From Clostridiales bacterium (GTDB lineage Bacteria > Bacteroidota > Bacteroidia > Bacteroidales > Muribaculaceae), in assembly GCA_023666645.1 (NCBI GenBank), contig JAMPBP010000001.1, positions 172,813 through 236,812 on the forward strand: a stretch of 64,000 bases of DNA, given 5' to 3'. Every line of letters starts with the position of its first letter. The stretch's first letter is position 1. The notes beneath the pieces are model-generated. The model did not search any database. It was not told the DNA's origin and saw nothing but the letters and a program-made list of their open reading frames with translations. Both the position numbers and the translations under genes were made by a program. Shown piece by piece: positions 7,617-17,105 of the stretch.

Positions 7617-9923
7617 ATGAATATAAGTAAACTTGCCGCATGTCTCATTTTTGGAAGCATCCTCGTAACGGCGACTGCCCAAACCTATAAAAATCCCCAA
7701 GCGAGTATTGATGAACGCGTGGCCGATCTTCTGAGCCGCATGACACTTGAAGAGAAGGTAGCACAAATGAACATGAACGGCATGGGTACCTACACTCAAT
7801 TGAAAGATGGTGCCGGTGTTGTGGAAAGCCCATTTATCAATGTGCAGGATATAGCTCGTCTCTCGGCCGAAACAAAACGTTATGCCAGGGAAAATACCCG
7901 ACTCGGCATTCCTCCCATACAAATTGGCGAATGCCTTCATGGCCAGCTGGCCATGGGGGCCACAATATTCCCTCAAGCCATTGGTCAGGGCAGTACTTGG
8001 AATCCACAGCTCATTGAGGACATGGCATCGGTGATAGCTCTTGAGGCATCGGCCTCGGGGGTCGACCAAGCCCTGTCGCCGCTGTTCGACCTCGCTCGCG
8101 ACCCCCGCTACGGACGCACAGAAGAGTGCTATGGCGAAGATCCTCATCTTGTGGCGGCTATGGGTGTTGCTTTTGTAGAAGGAATGCAAGGCAAAGCCGA
8201 CTATACCCGTACTCACGGAATAGCACCCGGCAAACTGATGTGTACTGCAAAACATTTTGCAGGCTACAGCGTCCCGGCAGGCGGAATCAACCTCGGACCG
8301 GCATCGCTCGGAGAACGCGAAATGCGCACCTTGCATCTATATCCCTTTGAGGAGGTCGTAAAAAAGGGAAACATCTTTTCAGTCATGCCATCTTATAATG
8401 AGGTTGACGGCATTCCCGCCCATTCAAACCGCTGGTTGTTGACCGAGGTGCTTAGAAATGAATGGAATTTTCGCGGATTCGTATTTACCGACTATGGCAG
8501 TCTGAGCCATCTATATAATTTCCACAACGTTGCTGCCGATGCAGCCGAAGCCGGCCGCATGGGTTTGGAGGCCGGTGTCGATATAGAGGCCGCCCGTCCC
8601 GATGCCTATGCCCATCTGGTGGAACTGGTGAACAACGGTATCATCAGCGAGGCTCAGATAGACACGGCCGTAGGGCGAATACTACGAGCCAAATTCATGG
8701 CAGGATTGTTTGAAAAACCTTATCCCGACCCGGATAATCTCAAGCACACAGTTCACCGACCCGAGCATGTACAACTCGCCCGTAAAGTGGCTGAGGAATC
8801 CATAATTTTGCTCAAGAACGATGACAACATGCTTCCTCTCGACGCTTCCAAACTCAGGTCGGTAGCCGTAATAGGTCCCAATGCCGACCAAGTGCAGTAT
8901 GGCGACTATACATATACCCGCGACAACATGTCGGGCGTCACCGTACTTGATGCTTTGAAAGCAAAACTTGGAAAGAATGTCACAATTAACTATGCCAAGG
9001 GATGCAACATCACCGGCAGTGACTGCAGCGGCATTGAAGAGGCTGTCGAGGCCGCCCGTAGGAGCGATGTAACTGTAGTTGTTCTTGGCGAGACAAGTGT
9101 GATATTGTCAGGTCTCGGATGGGGAGTAGGCCTCGGTGAAAACGAGCCCAAGGATCCCTTTGTCACCGGCGAGGGCTATGACGTGACCGATTTGAACCCC
9201 ATGGGAGTGCAGAGAGAACTGCTGCAGGCTGTATATGCCACAGGGAAGCCGGTGGTTCTTGTACTTGTACAGGGACGCCCATGGTCAATCGATTGGGAAA
9301 AACAGAACATTCCGGCCATACTCGAGGCATGGTTCCCCGGTGAACAGGGCGGAAATGCCATTGCCGACATTTTGCTTGGCAATGTCAACCCATCGGGTCG
9401 CCTTAACTGCACATTCCCGGCATCGGTAGGTCATCTACCTGTAGTCCACGACTATAAACCCAGCGCACACGGTATAAACCGCGAGCCCGGCACTCCCGAT
9501 GCTCCCGGACGCGACTATGTATTTTCGTCGCCCGAACCTCTTTTCCACTTTGGCCATGGTCTGAGCTACACATCGTTCGACTACAGCGATATGAAAGTAT
9601 CGCAAGATAAAGAAGCCCAAACGGTAACTGTGGAAGTGACAGTCGAAAATACCGGTAGTCGAGAGGGAAAGGAGGTCGTACAGCTATATCTTAACGATGT
9701 TGTAAGCTCAGTAACCACCCCTGTGAAATCGTTGAGGGCATTTGAGAAAATCAACCTCAAGCCGGGTGAAAAAACCGCTGTAAGCTTTGTTTTGGACGAA
9801 CACGACTTAGCACTATGGAACAGAGATATGAAGTTTGTAGTCGAGCCCGGAGAATTCAAGGCCATGATAGGACGTTCGGCCGGCGACATCGTGCTCACCG
9901 AGTCATTCGTCATAGACAATTGA
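7617..9923 (+). CDS. glycoside hydrolase family 3, secreted beta-glucosidase/xylosidase type
   Basis: A 768-residue secreted enzyme. A signal peptide (MNISKLAACLIFGSILVTATAQ) precedes the mature start at TYKNPQA. The GH3 N-terminal barrel contains KHFAGYS near 212-218 and the nucleophile region FVFTDYGS with Asp about 292. The second alpha/beta domain has ESIILLKND and WFPGEQGGNA, followed by a fibronectin III-like C-terminal domain. Family members release terminal beta-linked glucose or xylose from plant-derived oligosaccharides in the periplasm. The specificity cannot be read from sequence. No SusC/SusD genes are adjacent, so it is not in an obvious polysaccharide utilisation locus. Confidence 0.93.
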   Translation: MNISKLAACLIFGSILVTATAQTYKNPQASIDERVADLLSRMTLEEKVAQMNMNGMGTYTQLKDGAGVVESPFINVQDIARLSAETKRYARENTRLGIPPIQIGECLHGQLAMGATIFPQAIGQGSTWNPQLIEDMASVIALEASASGVDQALSPLFDLARDPRYGRTEECYGEDPHLVAAMGVAFVEGMQGKADYTRTHGIAPGKLMCTAKHFAGYSVPAGGINLGPASLGEREMRTLHLYPFEEVVKKGNIFSVMPSYNEVDGIPAHSNRWLLTEVLRNEWNFRGFVFTDYGSLSHLYNFHNVAADAAEAGRMGLEAGVDIEAARPDAYAHLVELVNNGIISEAQIDTAVGRILRAKFMAGLFEKPYPDPDNLKHTVHRPEHVQLARKVAEESIILLKNDDNMLPLDASKLRSVAVIGPNADQVQYGDYTYTRDNMSGVTVLDALKAKLGKNVTINYAKGCNITGSDCSGIEEAVEAARRSDVTVVVLGETSVILSGLGWGVGLGENEPKDPFVTGEGYDVTDLNPMGVQRELLQAVYATGKPVVLVLVQGRPWSIDWEKQNIPAILEAWFPGEQGGNAIADILLGNVNPSGRLNCTFPASVGHLPVVHDYKPSAHGINREPGTPDAPGRDYVFSSPEPLFHFGHGLSYTSFDYSDMKVSQDKEAQTVTVEVTVENTGSREGKEVVQLYLNDVVSSVTTPVKSLRAFEKINLKPGEKTAVSFVLDEHDLALWNRDMKFVVEPGEFKAMIGRSAGDIVLTESFVIDN

Positions 9924-9938
9924 CAATTCACCCGGTTT

Positions 9939-11378
9939 CTACTTGAGACCCAGGCTCTCGGCCACCGGGTCGCGGTCCTTGCTATAGTCACCGCGGCGCG
10001 CCTGGTCGATTATATAGTCGAGAGAAATCTTCACTCCGGCAAAGGCCATCGACAGTTCGACACTCTGACACACACGGGCTGCCTTATCGAGATATTCCAT
10101 TGCTATAATCTCAGCTTCCTTGTAGAAGCCCAATCTGAGCTTTGCTGCGGCATATAGTGGCAATGCCGGTGGATCGAGGCGCAATTCGGGACACCCTTCC
10201 ACACGTTCTTTCTCCATAAATGACACTATGCCGTCAAGGCGTCCCATGCCATACAATAGCTTGATATAATCACCGGCCAGCTGATACAGACCGTGAACAC
10301 GGTCATAAGCTTCAAGCACCGTTGCAAGCACCTCGTGGTCCATCTGCCCCTTTGAGACCGATTCCTCGATATATTGGGCCAGCTCCTCCTCGGTCTGTTT
10401 CATTCCAAACCATTCAGGAGGAATCTCTCCCTTACCTACACAACGGCTGAACTCGATACGCTCCCGGGCAATGGCACTGTCGGGGTCACGTCTCAACTCC
10501 TCCTCCCACAGCAAAAGACTCAAATCGCCACGGTTCTGGTGCTCGTAAATGTCACTGAGAGCGATCTTGGCTTGCATCATGTCGGGATTGAGCTGAAGCA
10601 CGCGCTGCAACAGTTCGGCCGCCTTGGAGCTGGCCGGATTCTTGCTTGTCACAAGCGTTGCCTCGACATAGAGCGGCAGGAAATCATCAGGGCGCAGTGC
10701 CTTGGCATATTCTATGGCGGCAAGCCCCTCGGCCGTGTTACCATTCTCCCGATATATCTCGGCTTGCTTTATCCAGGCATCGGCATTGAAGGGATCAATG
10801 CGTGTAAGTTCCTCTATGAGCTTTTCCGATAGTTCGGGATTGAAATAACGCAATGCCTCGGCACACTCGCTCAGTGCTGTATCGCGATAGCGGCTGCGTT
10901 CAACAAATTCACGATGATGAGCCTCAAGCCATTCATAACATTCATAGGAGTTCACCATCTTGACAAACTGTATGATCTCCTCATCTTCATTCAGTGAATA
11001 CTCCTCAAGCAGCCGGTCAAACTGGGCTATAGCCTGGTCATCGGTATTTATCGACCCTCTTACCCTCAGTATCTCCCACAGCAATCCCCGGCAGTGCTTG
11101 TTACGCTCGAGAAAAACGCTTAGGTCGGCCTCATCATACATATCCAGCATGGCAATACCGGCACGAAGTTCCAACTGATCACTGGCAGGAAAGAGCTTAC
11201 GGCCCAGCATAAGGACTTCGAGCTGTACATAGCGGTCATATAAATCCCCGGCAAGGTCATATATCATTATGAGATCATCTTCGTCATAGTACATTTCACT
11301 TTCACGCTTGACCAAGTCTTGCTTGAATCGCTCGTAAAGGTCACGCATATCCTTGTTATTATATTCAGCCGACGACAT
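9939..11378 (-). CDS. tetratricopeptide-repeat protein of unknown function
   Basis: A 479-residue protein without a signal peptide, acidic at the N-terminus. Several helical repeats fit TPR units: PFNADAWIKQAEIYRENGN, then PDDFLPLYVEATLV and NPDMMQAKIALSDIYEHQN near the middle. TPR arrays generally hold partner proteins; the partner here is unknown. It lies 103 bases downstream of glnS, past a strong hairpin, so it may be transcribed separately. It converges on the GH3 gene with only 15 bases between the stops. Confidence 0.85.
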   Translation of the reverse strand: MSSAEYNNKDMRDLYERFKQDLVKRESEMYYDEDDLIMIYDLAGDLYDRYVQLEVLMLGRKLFPASDQLELRAGIAMLDMYDEADLSVFLERNKHCRGLLWEILRVRGSINTDDQAIAQFDRLLEEYSLNEDEEIIQFVKMVNSYECYEWLEAHHREFVERSRYRDTALSECAEALRYFNPELSEKLIEELTRIDPFNADAWIKQAEIYRENGNTAEGLAAIEYAKALRPDDFLPLYVEATLVTSKNPASSKAAELLQRVLQLNPDMMQAKIALSDIYEHQNRGDLSLLLWEEELRRDPDSAIARERIEFSRCVGKGEIPPEWFGMKQTEEELAQYIEESVSKGQMDHEVLATVLEAYDRVHGLYQLAGDYIKLLYGMGRLDGIVSFMEKERVEGCPELRLDPPALPLYAAAKLRLGFYKEAEIIAMEYLDKAARVCQSVELSMAFAGVKISLDYIIDQARRGDYSKDRDPVAESLGLK

Positions 11379-11447
11379 CTATTGCACTGCTCCTGTTATG
11401 GGTTTAATATATTCAACTCTTTATGCTCACTAACATATAAAATCAGA

Positions 11448-11475
11448 GGAGCCTGCCTCGACAGGGGCAGGCTCC
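11448..11475 (-). terminator. hairpin terminator after glnS
   Basis: Ten-base perfect arms GGAGCCTGCC and GGCAGGCTCC enclose an 8-base loop. On the minus strand they are followed by TCTGATTTTAT, a weak U-rich tail. It lies 6 bases past the glnS stop. Confidence 0.75.
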
Positions 11476-11481
11476 AGGGAA

Positions 11482-13185
11482 TCATTTCTTCTGAACCTTC
11501 TCCCAGCTATCCTTCAACGCTATCGTTCGGTTGAAGATCAAATGCTCGGGGGTGGAATCGTAATCGGGTGTGAAATATCCGATGCGCTGGAACTGGAACT
11601 TCGTTCCCGGCTTGGCATTCATGGCTATGAACGGTTCGACCTTCACTCCATCTATAACCTTGAGCGAATCGGGGTTGAGCATCTCCCTGAAATCGCGCTC
11701 TGTCTCGGCTGCCGGATTCTCAACATTGAACAGACGGTCATACAGGCGCACTGTTGCATCGACAGCAGTAGGAGCAGCTACCCAGTGGAGAGTACCCTTG
11801 ACTTTGCGCTGGCTACCGGGCAGTCCACTGCGTGTCTCAGGATCATAGGTACAGTAGATTTCCTGTATATTGCCATCCTCATCCTTCTTCACACCGGTAC
11901 ACTTGATGATATAGGCTCCCTTGAGACGCACCTCGGCATCGGGTGCCAGACGAAAATATTTCTTGGGCGGATTCTCCATGAAGTCGTCACGCTCTATGTA
12001 TATCTCACGCGCAAAGGGCATGGAATGAGTTCCCTCCTCGGGACACTCGGGGTTATTTTCCATCTCCACAGTCTCGGTCTCTCCCTCAGGATAATTGGTT
12101 ATGACTACCTTTACAGGATTGAGCACAGCCATACCGCGGGTAGAGATGCGGTTGAGGTCCTCGCGCACTGCATATTCAAGCAGAGCGACACTGTTGAGCG
12201 CCTCATACTTGGTATATCCTATGGTATCGATGAAGTTTCGTATGGACCGGGGAGTGTAGCCGCGACGTCTCATGCCCGAGATTGTAGGCATGCGGGGATC
12301 GTCCCAGCCTGCCACCAGCCCCTCTTTCACGAGTTGCAGCAATTTACGCTTGCTCATCACCGTATAGGTGAGATTGAGACGGTTGAACTCGATCTGACGC
12401 GGACGATAGCTCTCATCTGCAAGCTCGTCGACAAAGTAGTCATACAGCGGGCGGTGAGGTACAAACTCCAGCGTGCATATAGAATGGGTCACACCCTCGA
12501 AATAGTCGCTCTGGCCGTGGGCGAAGTCATACATGGGGTATACATGCCATTGTGTGCCGGTGCGGTGGTGGGGGTGATGAATAATACGGTACATGATGGG
12601 ATCACGGAAGTGCATATTGCTTGAGGCCATGTCGATTTTGGCTCTCAGCACATGGCTACCCTCGGGGAACTCACCGGCATTCATGCGTGTGAACAGGTCG
12701 AGATTCTCCTCAACCGAACGGTCACGGTACGGACTGTTGGTACCCGGAACGGTGGGTGTACCCTTCTGAGCGGCTATCTCCTCGCTCGATTGGTCATCGA
12801 CATAGGCTTTACCCTCTTTGATAAGACGCAAAGCCAGGTCATACAGCTGTGGGAAATAGTCGCTGGCATAATACTCGCGGTCCCCCCAGTCAAAACCGAG
12901 CCAATGAATATCCTCGCGTATGGAATCTACATATTCTACATCTTCCTTGACGGGGTTGGTATCATCAAAGCGAAGATTGCACGTGCCGCCAAACTTCTCG
13001 GCTACACCAAAGTCCATGCATATGGCCTTGGCATGTCCTATGTGCAGATAGCCATTGGGTTCGGGCGGAAAACGTGTGTTCAACCGTCCTCCATTCTTGC
13101 CAGCCTTCAGGTCGTCGGCAACTAACTGTTCTACGAAGTTGAGTCCTTTTGACTCCTCGGGTTCATTGATGATATTTTCAGCCAT
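11482..13185 (-). CDS. glnS: glutaminyl-tRNA synthetase
   Basis: A 567-residue class I synthetase that charges tRNA-Gln directly. The HIGH region appears as PEPNGYLHIGHAKAI near residues 42-56 and the KMSKS equivalent is VMSKRKLL. The family signature FDDTNP follows the first motif, and a C-terminal anticodon-binding beta-barrel is present. Length matches bacterial GlnRS. The start ATG is well placed, with a -7 box at 13279-13286. The hairpin at 11448-11475 probably ends the transcript. Confidence 0.97.
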   Translation of the reverse strand: MAENIINEPEESKGLNFVEQLVADDLKAGKNGGRLNTRFPPEPNGYLHIGHAKAICMDFGVAEKFGGTCNLRFDDTNPVKEDVEYVDSIREDIHWLGFDWGDREYYASDYFPQLYDLALRLIKEGKAYVDDQSSEEIAAQKGTPTVPGTNSPYRDRSVEENLDLFTRMNAGEFPEGSHVLRAKIDMASSNMHFRDPIMYRIIHHPHHRTGTQWHVYPMYDFAHGQSDYFEGVTHSICTLEFVPHRPLYDYFVDELADESYRPRQIEFNRLNLTYTVMSKRKLLQLVKEGLVAGWDDPRMPTISGMRRRGYTPRSIRNFIDTIGYTKYEALNSVALLEYAVREDLNRISTRGMAVLNPVKVVITNYPEGETETVEMENNPECPEEGTHSMPFAREIYIERDDFMENPPKKYFRLAPDAEVRLKGAYIIKCTGVKKDEDGNIQEIYCTYDPETRSGLPGSQRKVKGTLHWVAAPTAVDATVRLYDRLFNVENPAAETERDFREMLNPDSLKVIDGVKVEPFIAMNAKPGTKFQFQRIGYFTPDYDSTPEHLIFNRTIALKDSWEKVQKK

Positions 13186-13278
13186 CGTGTGATATTATAA
13201 AGTTGCAGGTTTTATATTGTTAGCAAGTCACAAGGAGACAGGCTCACCACATGTGGACTCCGGCTCCATTACAACTTG

Positions 13279-13286
13279 CAAAGGTA
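13279..13286 (-). promoter_or_regulatory. candidate -7 box of glnS
   Basis: TACCTTTG on the minus strand matches TAnnTTTG and lies about 93 bases upstream of the glnS ATG. No clear -33 element was seen. Confidence 0.45.
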
Positions 13287-13320
13287 ACAATTCTCTTAAA
13301 ATAATAAGACCCCATAGGGC

Positions 13321-13368
13321 AAAAAAAAGGATACACCCTACAATGAGTGGGCATATCCTTATTTTTTG
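13321..13368. terminator. terminator ending the thrS-infC-rpmI-rplT operon
   Basis: Arms AAGGATACACCC (13327-13338) and GGGCATATCCTT (13349-13360) pair with one internal mismatch. A run of eight A precedes the hairpin and a run of six T follows it, so it can terminate in either direction. It lies just after the rplT stop in the minus direction. Confidence 0.85.
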
Positions 13369-13388
13369 AGCTTACAAAGAGGTGTCGA

Positions 13389-13739
13389 TCAAGCGTTCTT
13401 CACCTTGTCTACGACAGCCTTGAAAGCTGCGGGGTTATTCAGGGCGAGGTCGGCCAGCACCTTGCGGTTGATCTGGATACCTGCTTTGTGAATGAGACCC
13501 ATCAGCTTAGAGTAAGAAAGATCCTCCTGGCGTGCTGCAGCGTTGATGCGCTGTATCCACAATGCACGGAAGTTGGCCTTCTTATCCTTACGGTCGCGAT
13601 AGGCATAGGTAAGACCTTTTTCCCAAGTGTTCTTGGCTACTGTCCACACATTGCGACGGCATCCGAAGTAACCACGGGTGAGTTTTAAAATTTTCTTACG
13701 GCGAGCTCTTGAAGCTACATGATTTACTGATCTTGGCAT
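13389..13739 (-). CDS. rplT: 50S ribosomal protein L20
   Basis: A 116-residue L20, an early-assembly 23S rRNA-binding protein. It begins [19 protein letters not shown] and contains the conserved [17 protein letters not shown] and RINAAAR blocks. It is the last gene of the thrS-infC-rpmI-rplT operon. It is separated from rpmI by an unusually long 216-base spacer that carries a folded leader (13756-13811), a plausible site for autoregulation. Confidence 0.98.
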   Translation of the reverse strand: MPRSVNHVASRARRKKILKLTRGYFGCRRNVWTVAKNTWEKGLTYAYRDRKDKKANFRALWIQRINAAARQEDLSYSKLMGLIHKAGIQINRKVLADLALNNPAAFKAVVDKVKNA

Positions 13740-13755
13740 TTTGTTTACTTTTTTT

Positions 13756-13811
13756 GAGTGTTAGCGGCAATGTCCACAATGGGCACATTTACTCTTCAGG
13801 GCTGAACACTC
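13756..13811 (-). promoter_or_regulatory. folded leader upstream of rplT, candidate L20 control element
   Basis: On the minus strand GAGTGTT (13805-13811) pairs with AACACTC (13756-13762). Inside it, AATGT/ACATT with CC/GG (about 13769-13789) forms a second stem. The outer stem ends 16 bases before the rplT ATG and is followed by an A-rich stretch. L20 represses its own operon through leader RNA in Bacillus and E. coli; that this element does so is inference. Confidence 0.4.
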
Positions 13812-13955
13812 GGTTAATAAAATGTAATAAAATCACGAATTAAAATCGAGAAAACTGGTGTGTTAAGCAGTTGGCGTGAACCGATCTCACTCTCTTCTCC
13901 ATCTCTACCTGCTGCAGTCAATGGAAAGTCGAGTGCCTCAAACGGGAGGAATCGA

Positions 13956-14153
13956 TTATCTGATGCCAAGTAATGCCTTTACATTGGCCTCGTCTACGCG
14001 CGCAACGGTCGAGAAGTGTGTGAGGTTGCGTTTCTGCTTCTTTGTCTTCTTGGTCAAGATGTGGCTCTTGAACGCATGTTTTCTCTTGATTTTTCCTGAT
14101 CCGGTAAGGGCGAACCTCTTTTTGGCACCGGAATTAGTCTTAATCTTTGGCAT
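13956..14153 (-). CDS. rpmI: 50S ribosomal protein L35
   Basis: A 65-residue L35 beginning [18 protein letters not shown], with the typical basic stretch [14 protein letters not shown]. It sits between infC and rplT in the classic order. The 141-base infC-rpmI spacer contains a small perfect hairpin (CAACGA/TCGTTG at 14197-14212). Confidence 0.97.
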   Translation of the reverse strand: MPKIKTNSGAKKRFALTGSGKIKRKHAFKSHILTKKTKKQKRNLTHFSTVARVDEANVKALLGIR

Positions 14154-14294
14154 TTTTTTGTTTTTAGTAATTATTAATTCGAGTTATCTGCTTGTACAAC
14201 GACACATCGTTGCAAATCAGTTTTTTTTACTTAGTTCATCCCGTAAAATCAATCTTTATCGTTCCCAAGCAAGGAGATTGACAAATGACTGCTT

Positions 14295-14966
14295 TTACTT
14301 TTTCTTTGGAGCAAGCATCATAATCATGCGCTTGCCCTCGAGTACCGGCATCTGTTCCACTTTGCCATAATCCTCGATATCCTGGGCAAAACGCAACAGG
14401 AGCACCTCGCCCTGCTCTTTGAAGAGAATCGAACGGCCTTTAAAGAATACATAGGCTTTGACCTTGGCACCCTCCTGGAGGAAACCGATCGCATGCTTCA
14501 GCTTGAAGTTATAATCGTGGTCGTCGGTTTGAGGTCCGAAACGTATCTCCTTGACGGTAACCTTGGCCTGCTTGGCTTTCTGTTCCTTCTGACGCTTCTT
14601 CTGCTGATACAGGAACTTCTGGTAATCCAGAATCTTGCATACAGGAGGAGCGGCATTGGGTGAAATCTCGACAAGGTCGAGTTCAAGCTCGTCGGCCAAC
14701 TTCATGGCGTCATGAATGGAGTATATACCATTCTCAACGTTGTCGCCAACAAGACGCACCTCACGGGCTCTTATGCGCTCATTAATATTGTGAGGGTCCT
14801 TCTCCTTGGCCGGCGGCTGCGGGCCACGGCGTTGCCCCATAGGGGGGCGCTGGGTAGGCTGTCCGGGGGTTGAGGGACGTTGCATGCCGCCTGCTGCCTG
14901 TTGACGCTGTGCGGTGTTGTTGGGGCGCTGTGCGCCTCCGTTGGCATGAAAGTTTTTTTTCTCCAT
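14295..14966 (-). CDS. infC: translation initiation factor IF-3 with an extended N-terminus
   Basis: A 223-residue IF-3, which binds the 30S subunit and checks start-codon pairing. The core begins at [17 protein letters not shown] (near residue 62) and includes [32 protein letters not shown] and the C-terminal [13 protein letters not shown]. About 60 residues precede it in a Gln/Pro/Arg/Gly-rich, probably disordered extension absent from standard IF-3. A TTG codon lies one position upstream, but the ATG at 14966 is preferred; it is 9 bases after the thrS stop. No AUU start of the E. coli type is apparent. Confidence 0.96.
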   Translation of the reverse strand: MEKKNFHANGGAQRPNNTAQRQQAAGGMQRPSTPGQPTQRPPMGQRRGPQPPAKEKDPHNINERIRAREVRLVGDNVENGIYSIHDAMKLADELELDLVEISPNAAPPVCKILDYQKFLYQQKKRQKEQKAKQAKVTVKEIRFGPQTDDHDYNFKLKHAIGFLQEGAKVKAYVFFKGRSILFKEQGEVLLLRFAQDIEDYGKVEQMPVLEGKRMIMMLAPKKK

Positions 14967-14975
14967 CAAAGGGGG

Positions 14976-16913
14976 TTATTGATTAATCATTTGGTTGACC
15001 TCATTGTTCAACTCGGCTGCAAAGGTAGCAATTTTCATGGAACCTTTATCACCCTCTCCCTGTTTTCTAACAGAAACTTCACCCTCGGCGGCTTCTTTCT
15101 CACCGACGATGAGCATGTAGGGTATGCGCTTGAGTTCGTTGTCACGAATTTTTTTACCTATCTTCTCATTGCGGTCATCAACCTCGACACGCACATCGGC
15201 TTCCTGAAGCTGGCGAGCCACCTCGCGGGCATAGTCGTTGAACTTCTCACTGATGGGGAGCACGACAGCCTGCTCGGGAGCGAGCCACAGCGGGAAACGT
15301 CCGGCAGTATGCTCAAGAAGCACGGCGACAAAACGCTCCATCGAACCAAAAGGCGCACGGTGAATCATAACCGGACGATGCTTCTGGTTGTCGGCACCTG
15401 TATACTCGAGCTGAAAACGCTCGGGCAAGTTGTAGTCAACCTGAATGGTACCGAGCTGCCAGCGACGTCCTATGGCATCCTTCACCATGAAGTCGAGCTT
15501 GGGTCCATAGAAAGCTGCCTCGCCAAGTTCCGTGCGGGCTTTCAGGCCTTTCTCGGCACATGCCTCGATGATAGCCTGCTCGGCGAGATGCCAATTTTCA
15601 TCGGTACCTATGTATTTCTCCTTGTTATTGGGATCGCGAAGTGATATCTGTGCCTCAAAGTTATCAAACTTCAGGGCGTTGAAGATATAGAATATGATAT
15701 CCATCACCTTGAGGAACTCAGCCTTGATCTGGTCGGGCGCACAGAAGATGTGGGCATCGTCCTGCGTGAAACCTCTCACACGGGTCAGTCCATGAAGCTC
15801 ACCACTCTGCTCGTAACGGTACACCGTACCAAACTCAGCAAGACGCATCGGCAGGTCGCGGTAAGAGCGGGGATAAGCGCGGAATATCTCACAATGGTGA
15901 GGACAGTTCATCGGTTTCAACAGGTACTCCTCGCCCTCCTCGGGGGTGTGGATAGGCTGGAAGGAGTCCTTGCCATATTTTGCATAGTGGCCTGAGGTGA
16001 CATATAGGTTCTTATTACCGATGTGGGGTGTGATCACCTGCAGGTAACCGTATTTTTTCTGTATCTTGCGCAGGAATTGCTCCAGACGGTCGCGCAGAGC
16101 GGCACCCTTGGGCAACCACAGGGGCAATCCGGCACCGACATTGGCCGAGAAAGCAAACAGCTCCATCTCCTTGCCAAGTTTACGATGGTCGCGTTTCTTG
16201 GCCTCCTCCATCAAGGTGATATACTCGTCGAGCAACTTCTTCTTGGGGAAGGTGATGCCATATACACGTACAAGCTGGTTGCGCTTCTCATCACCGCGCC
16301 AATAAGCGCCGGCAAGCGAGGTAATCTTCACGGCCTTAATAGCCGAGGTGTCGGGAAGATGCGGGCCACGGCACAAATCGGTGAAATTACCCTGGCTGTA
16401 AGTGGTGATGTGACCATCCTCCAGTTCACTGATGAGCTCGCACTTATACTCCTCATTGCGGTCACCGAACATCTTCAAGGCATCAGACTTCGAGATATCG
16501 CGACGTTCAATCGTTTCCTTGCGCTGGGCAAGTTCAAGCATCTTGCTCTCGATTTTAGCAAAGTCGTCGGCAGTGAGCTTGTTCTCCCCCGGGTCAATAT
16601 CATAATAGAAACCATTCTCAATAGCCGGGCCTATACCGAATTTCACACCGGGATAGAGCTCCTGGAGAGCCTCGGCAAGCAAGTGGGCCGAGCTATGCCA
16701 GAAGGCATGTTTTCCCTCGGGGTCTTCCCATTTGAACAATTTGAGGCTGGCATCCTCCACAATAGGACGAGTCAAGTCCCAAGGTTCACCATTAACCTCG
16801 GCAACAAGCACCTCGCGAGCAAGGCGAGGGCTCAGACTCTCGGCCACCGCGAGGGGTGTAACGCCACTTTCATATTCCTTGACACTATTGTCAGGAAAAG
16901 TAATTTTAATCAT
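14976..16913 (-). CDS. thrS: threonyl-tRNA synthetase
   Basis: A 645-residue class II synthetase. The N-terminal TGS domain covers roughly 1-60, then the editing domain, where [11 protein letters not shown] holds metal-like His residues. The catalytic domain includes [10 protein letters not shown] with a zinc ligand Cys, [18 protein letters not shown] (motif 2) and [11 protein letters not shown] (motif 3). The C-terminal anticodon-binding domain begins near [10 protein letters not shown]. It heads the thrS-infC-rpmI-rplT operon and has a -7 box about 70 bases upstream. Confidence 0.98.
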   Translation of the reverse strand: MIKITFPDNSVKEYESGVTPLAVAESLSPRLAREVLVAEVNGEPWDLTRPIVEDASLKLFKWEDPEGKHAFWHSSAHLLAEALQELYPGVKFGIGPAIENGFYYDIDPGENKLTADDFAKIESKMLELAQRKETIERRDISKSDALKMFGDRNEEYKCELISELEDGHITTYSQGNFTDLCRGPHLPDTSAIKAVKITSLAGAYWRGDEKRNQLVRVYGITFPKKKLLDEYITLMEEAKKRDHRKLGKEMELFAFSANVGAGLPLWLPKGAALRDRLEQFLRKIQKKYGYLQVITPHIGNKNLYVTSGHYAKYGKDSFQPIHTPEEGEEYLLKPMNCPHHCEIFRAYPRSYRDLPMRLAEFGTVYRYEQSGELHGLTRVRGFTQDDAHIFCAPDQIKAEFLKVMDIIFYIFNALKFDNFEAQISLRDPNNKEKYIGTDENWHLAEQAIIEACAEKGLKARTELGEAAFYGPKLDFMVKDAIGRRWQLGTIQVDYNLPERFQLEYTGADNQKHRPVMIHRAPFGSMERFVAVLLEHTAGRFPLWLAPEQAVVLPISEKFNDYAREVARQLQEADVRVEVDDRNEKIGKKIRDNELKRIPYMLIVGEKEAAEGEVSVRKQGEGDKGSMKIATFAAELNNEVNQMINQ

Positions 16914-16983
16914 AATAAGTTATAAAATTCTGTTCTTCAATCAATTGCCACTTACAAGCATGGCAATCAAACATTTTATCGTG

Positions 16984-16991
16984 CAAAAGTA
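16984..16991 (-). promoter_or_regulatory. candidate -7 box of thrS
   Basis: TACTTTTG on the minus strand, about 70 bases upstream of the thrS ATG, leaving room for a short leader. A TTTG lies 12 bases upstream, closer than the usual 19. Confidence 0.45.
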
Positions 16992-17035
16992 GCATTTTTT
17001 TTGCAAACTATTGATATAATGGACAGAATATTTTG

Positions 17036-17043
17036 TAATTTTA
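17036..17043 (+). promoter_or_regulatory. weak candidate -7 box of clsA
   Basis: TAATTTTA matches TAnnTTTG at all but the last base. A TTG lies 22 bases upstream (17011-17013). It precedes the clsA ATG by 62 bases. Confidence 0.3.
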
Positions 17044-17105
17044 CGCATCGATTGAAACGACCGAATCGTTTAACCCCTTAGTCCGATTTCAAAAGAACAC
17101 ATGCC

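Noticed and set aside
11542..12624. Plus-strand open frame (360 codons) opposite glnS
   Set aside because: Antisense shadow of glnS, with low-complexity composition and no motif.
13876..14370. Plus-strand open frame opposite rpmI and the infC end
   Set aside because: It covers rpmI and its spacers in antisense; the hydrophobic translation is an AT-rich artefact.
16023..16925. Plus-strand open frame (300 codons) opposite thrS
   Set aside because: Antisense shadow of a certain gene.
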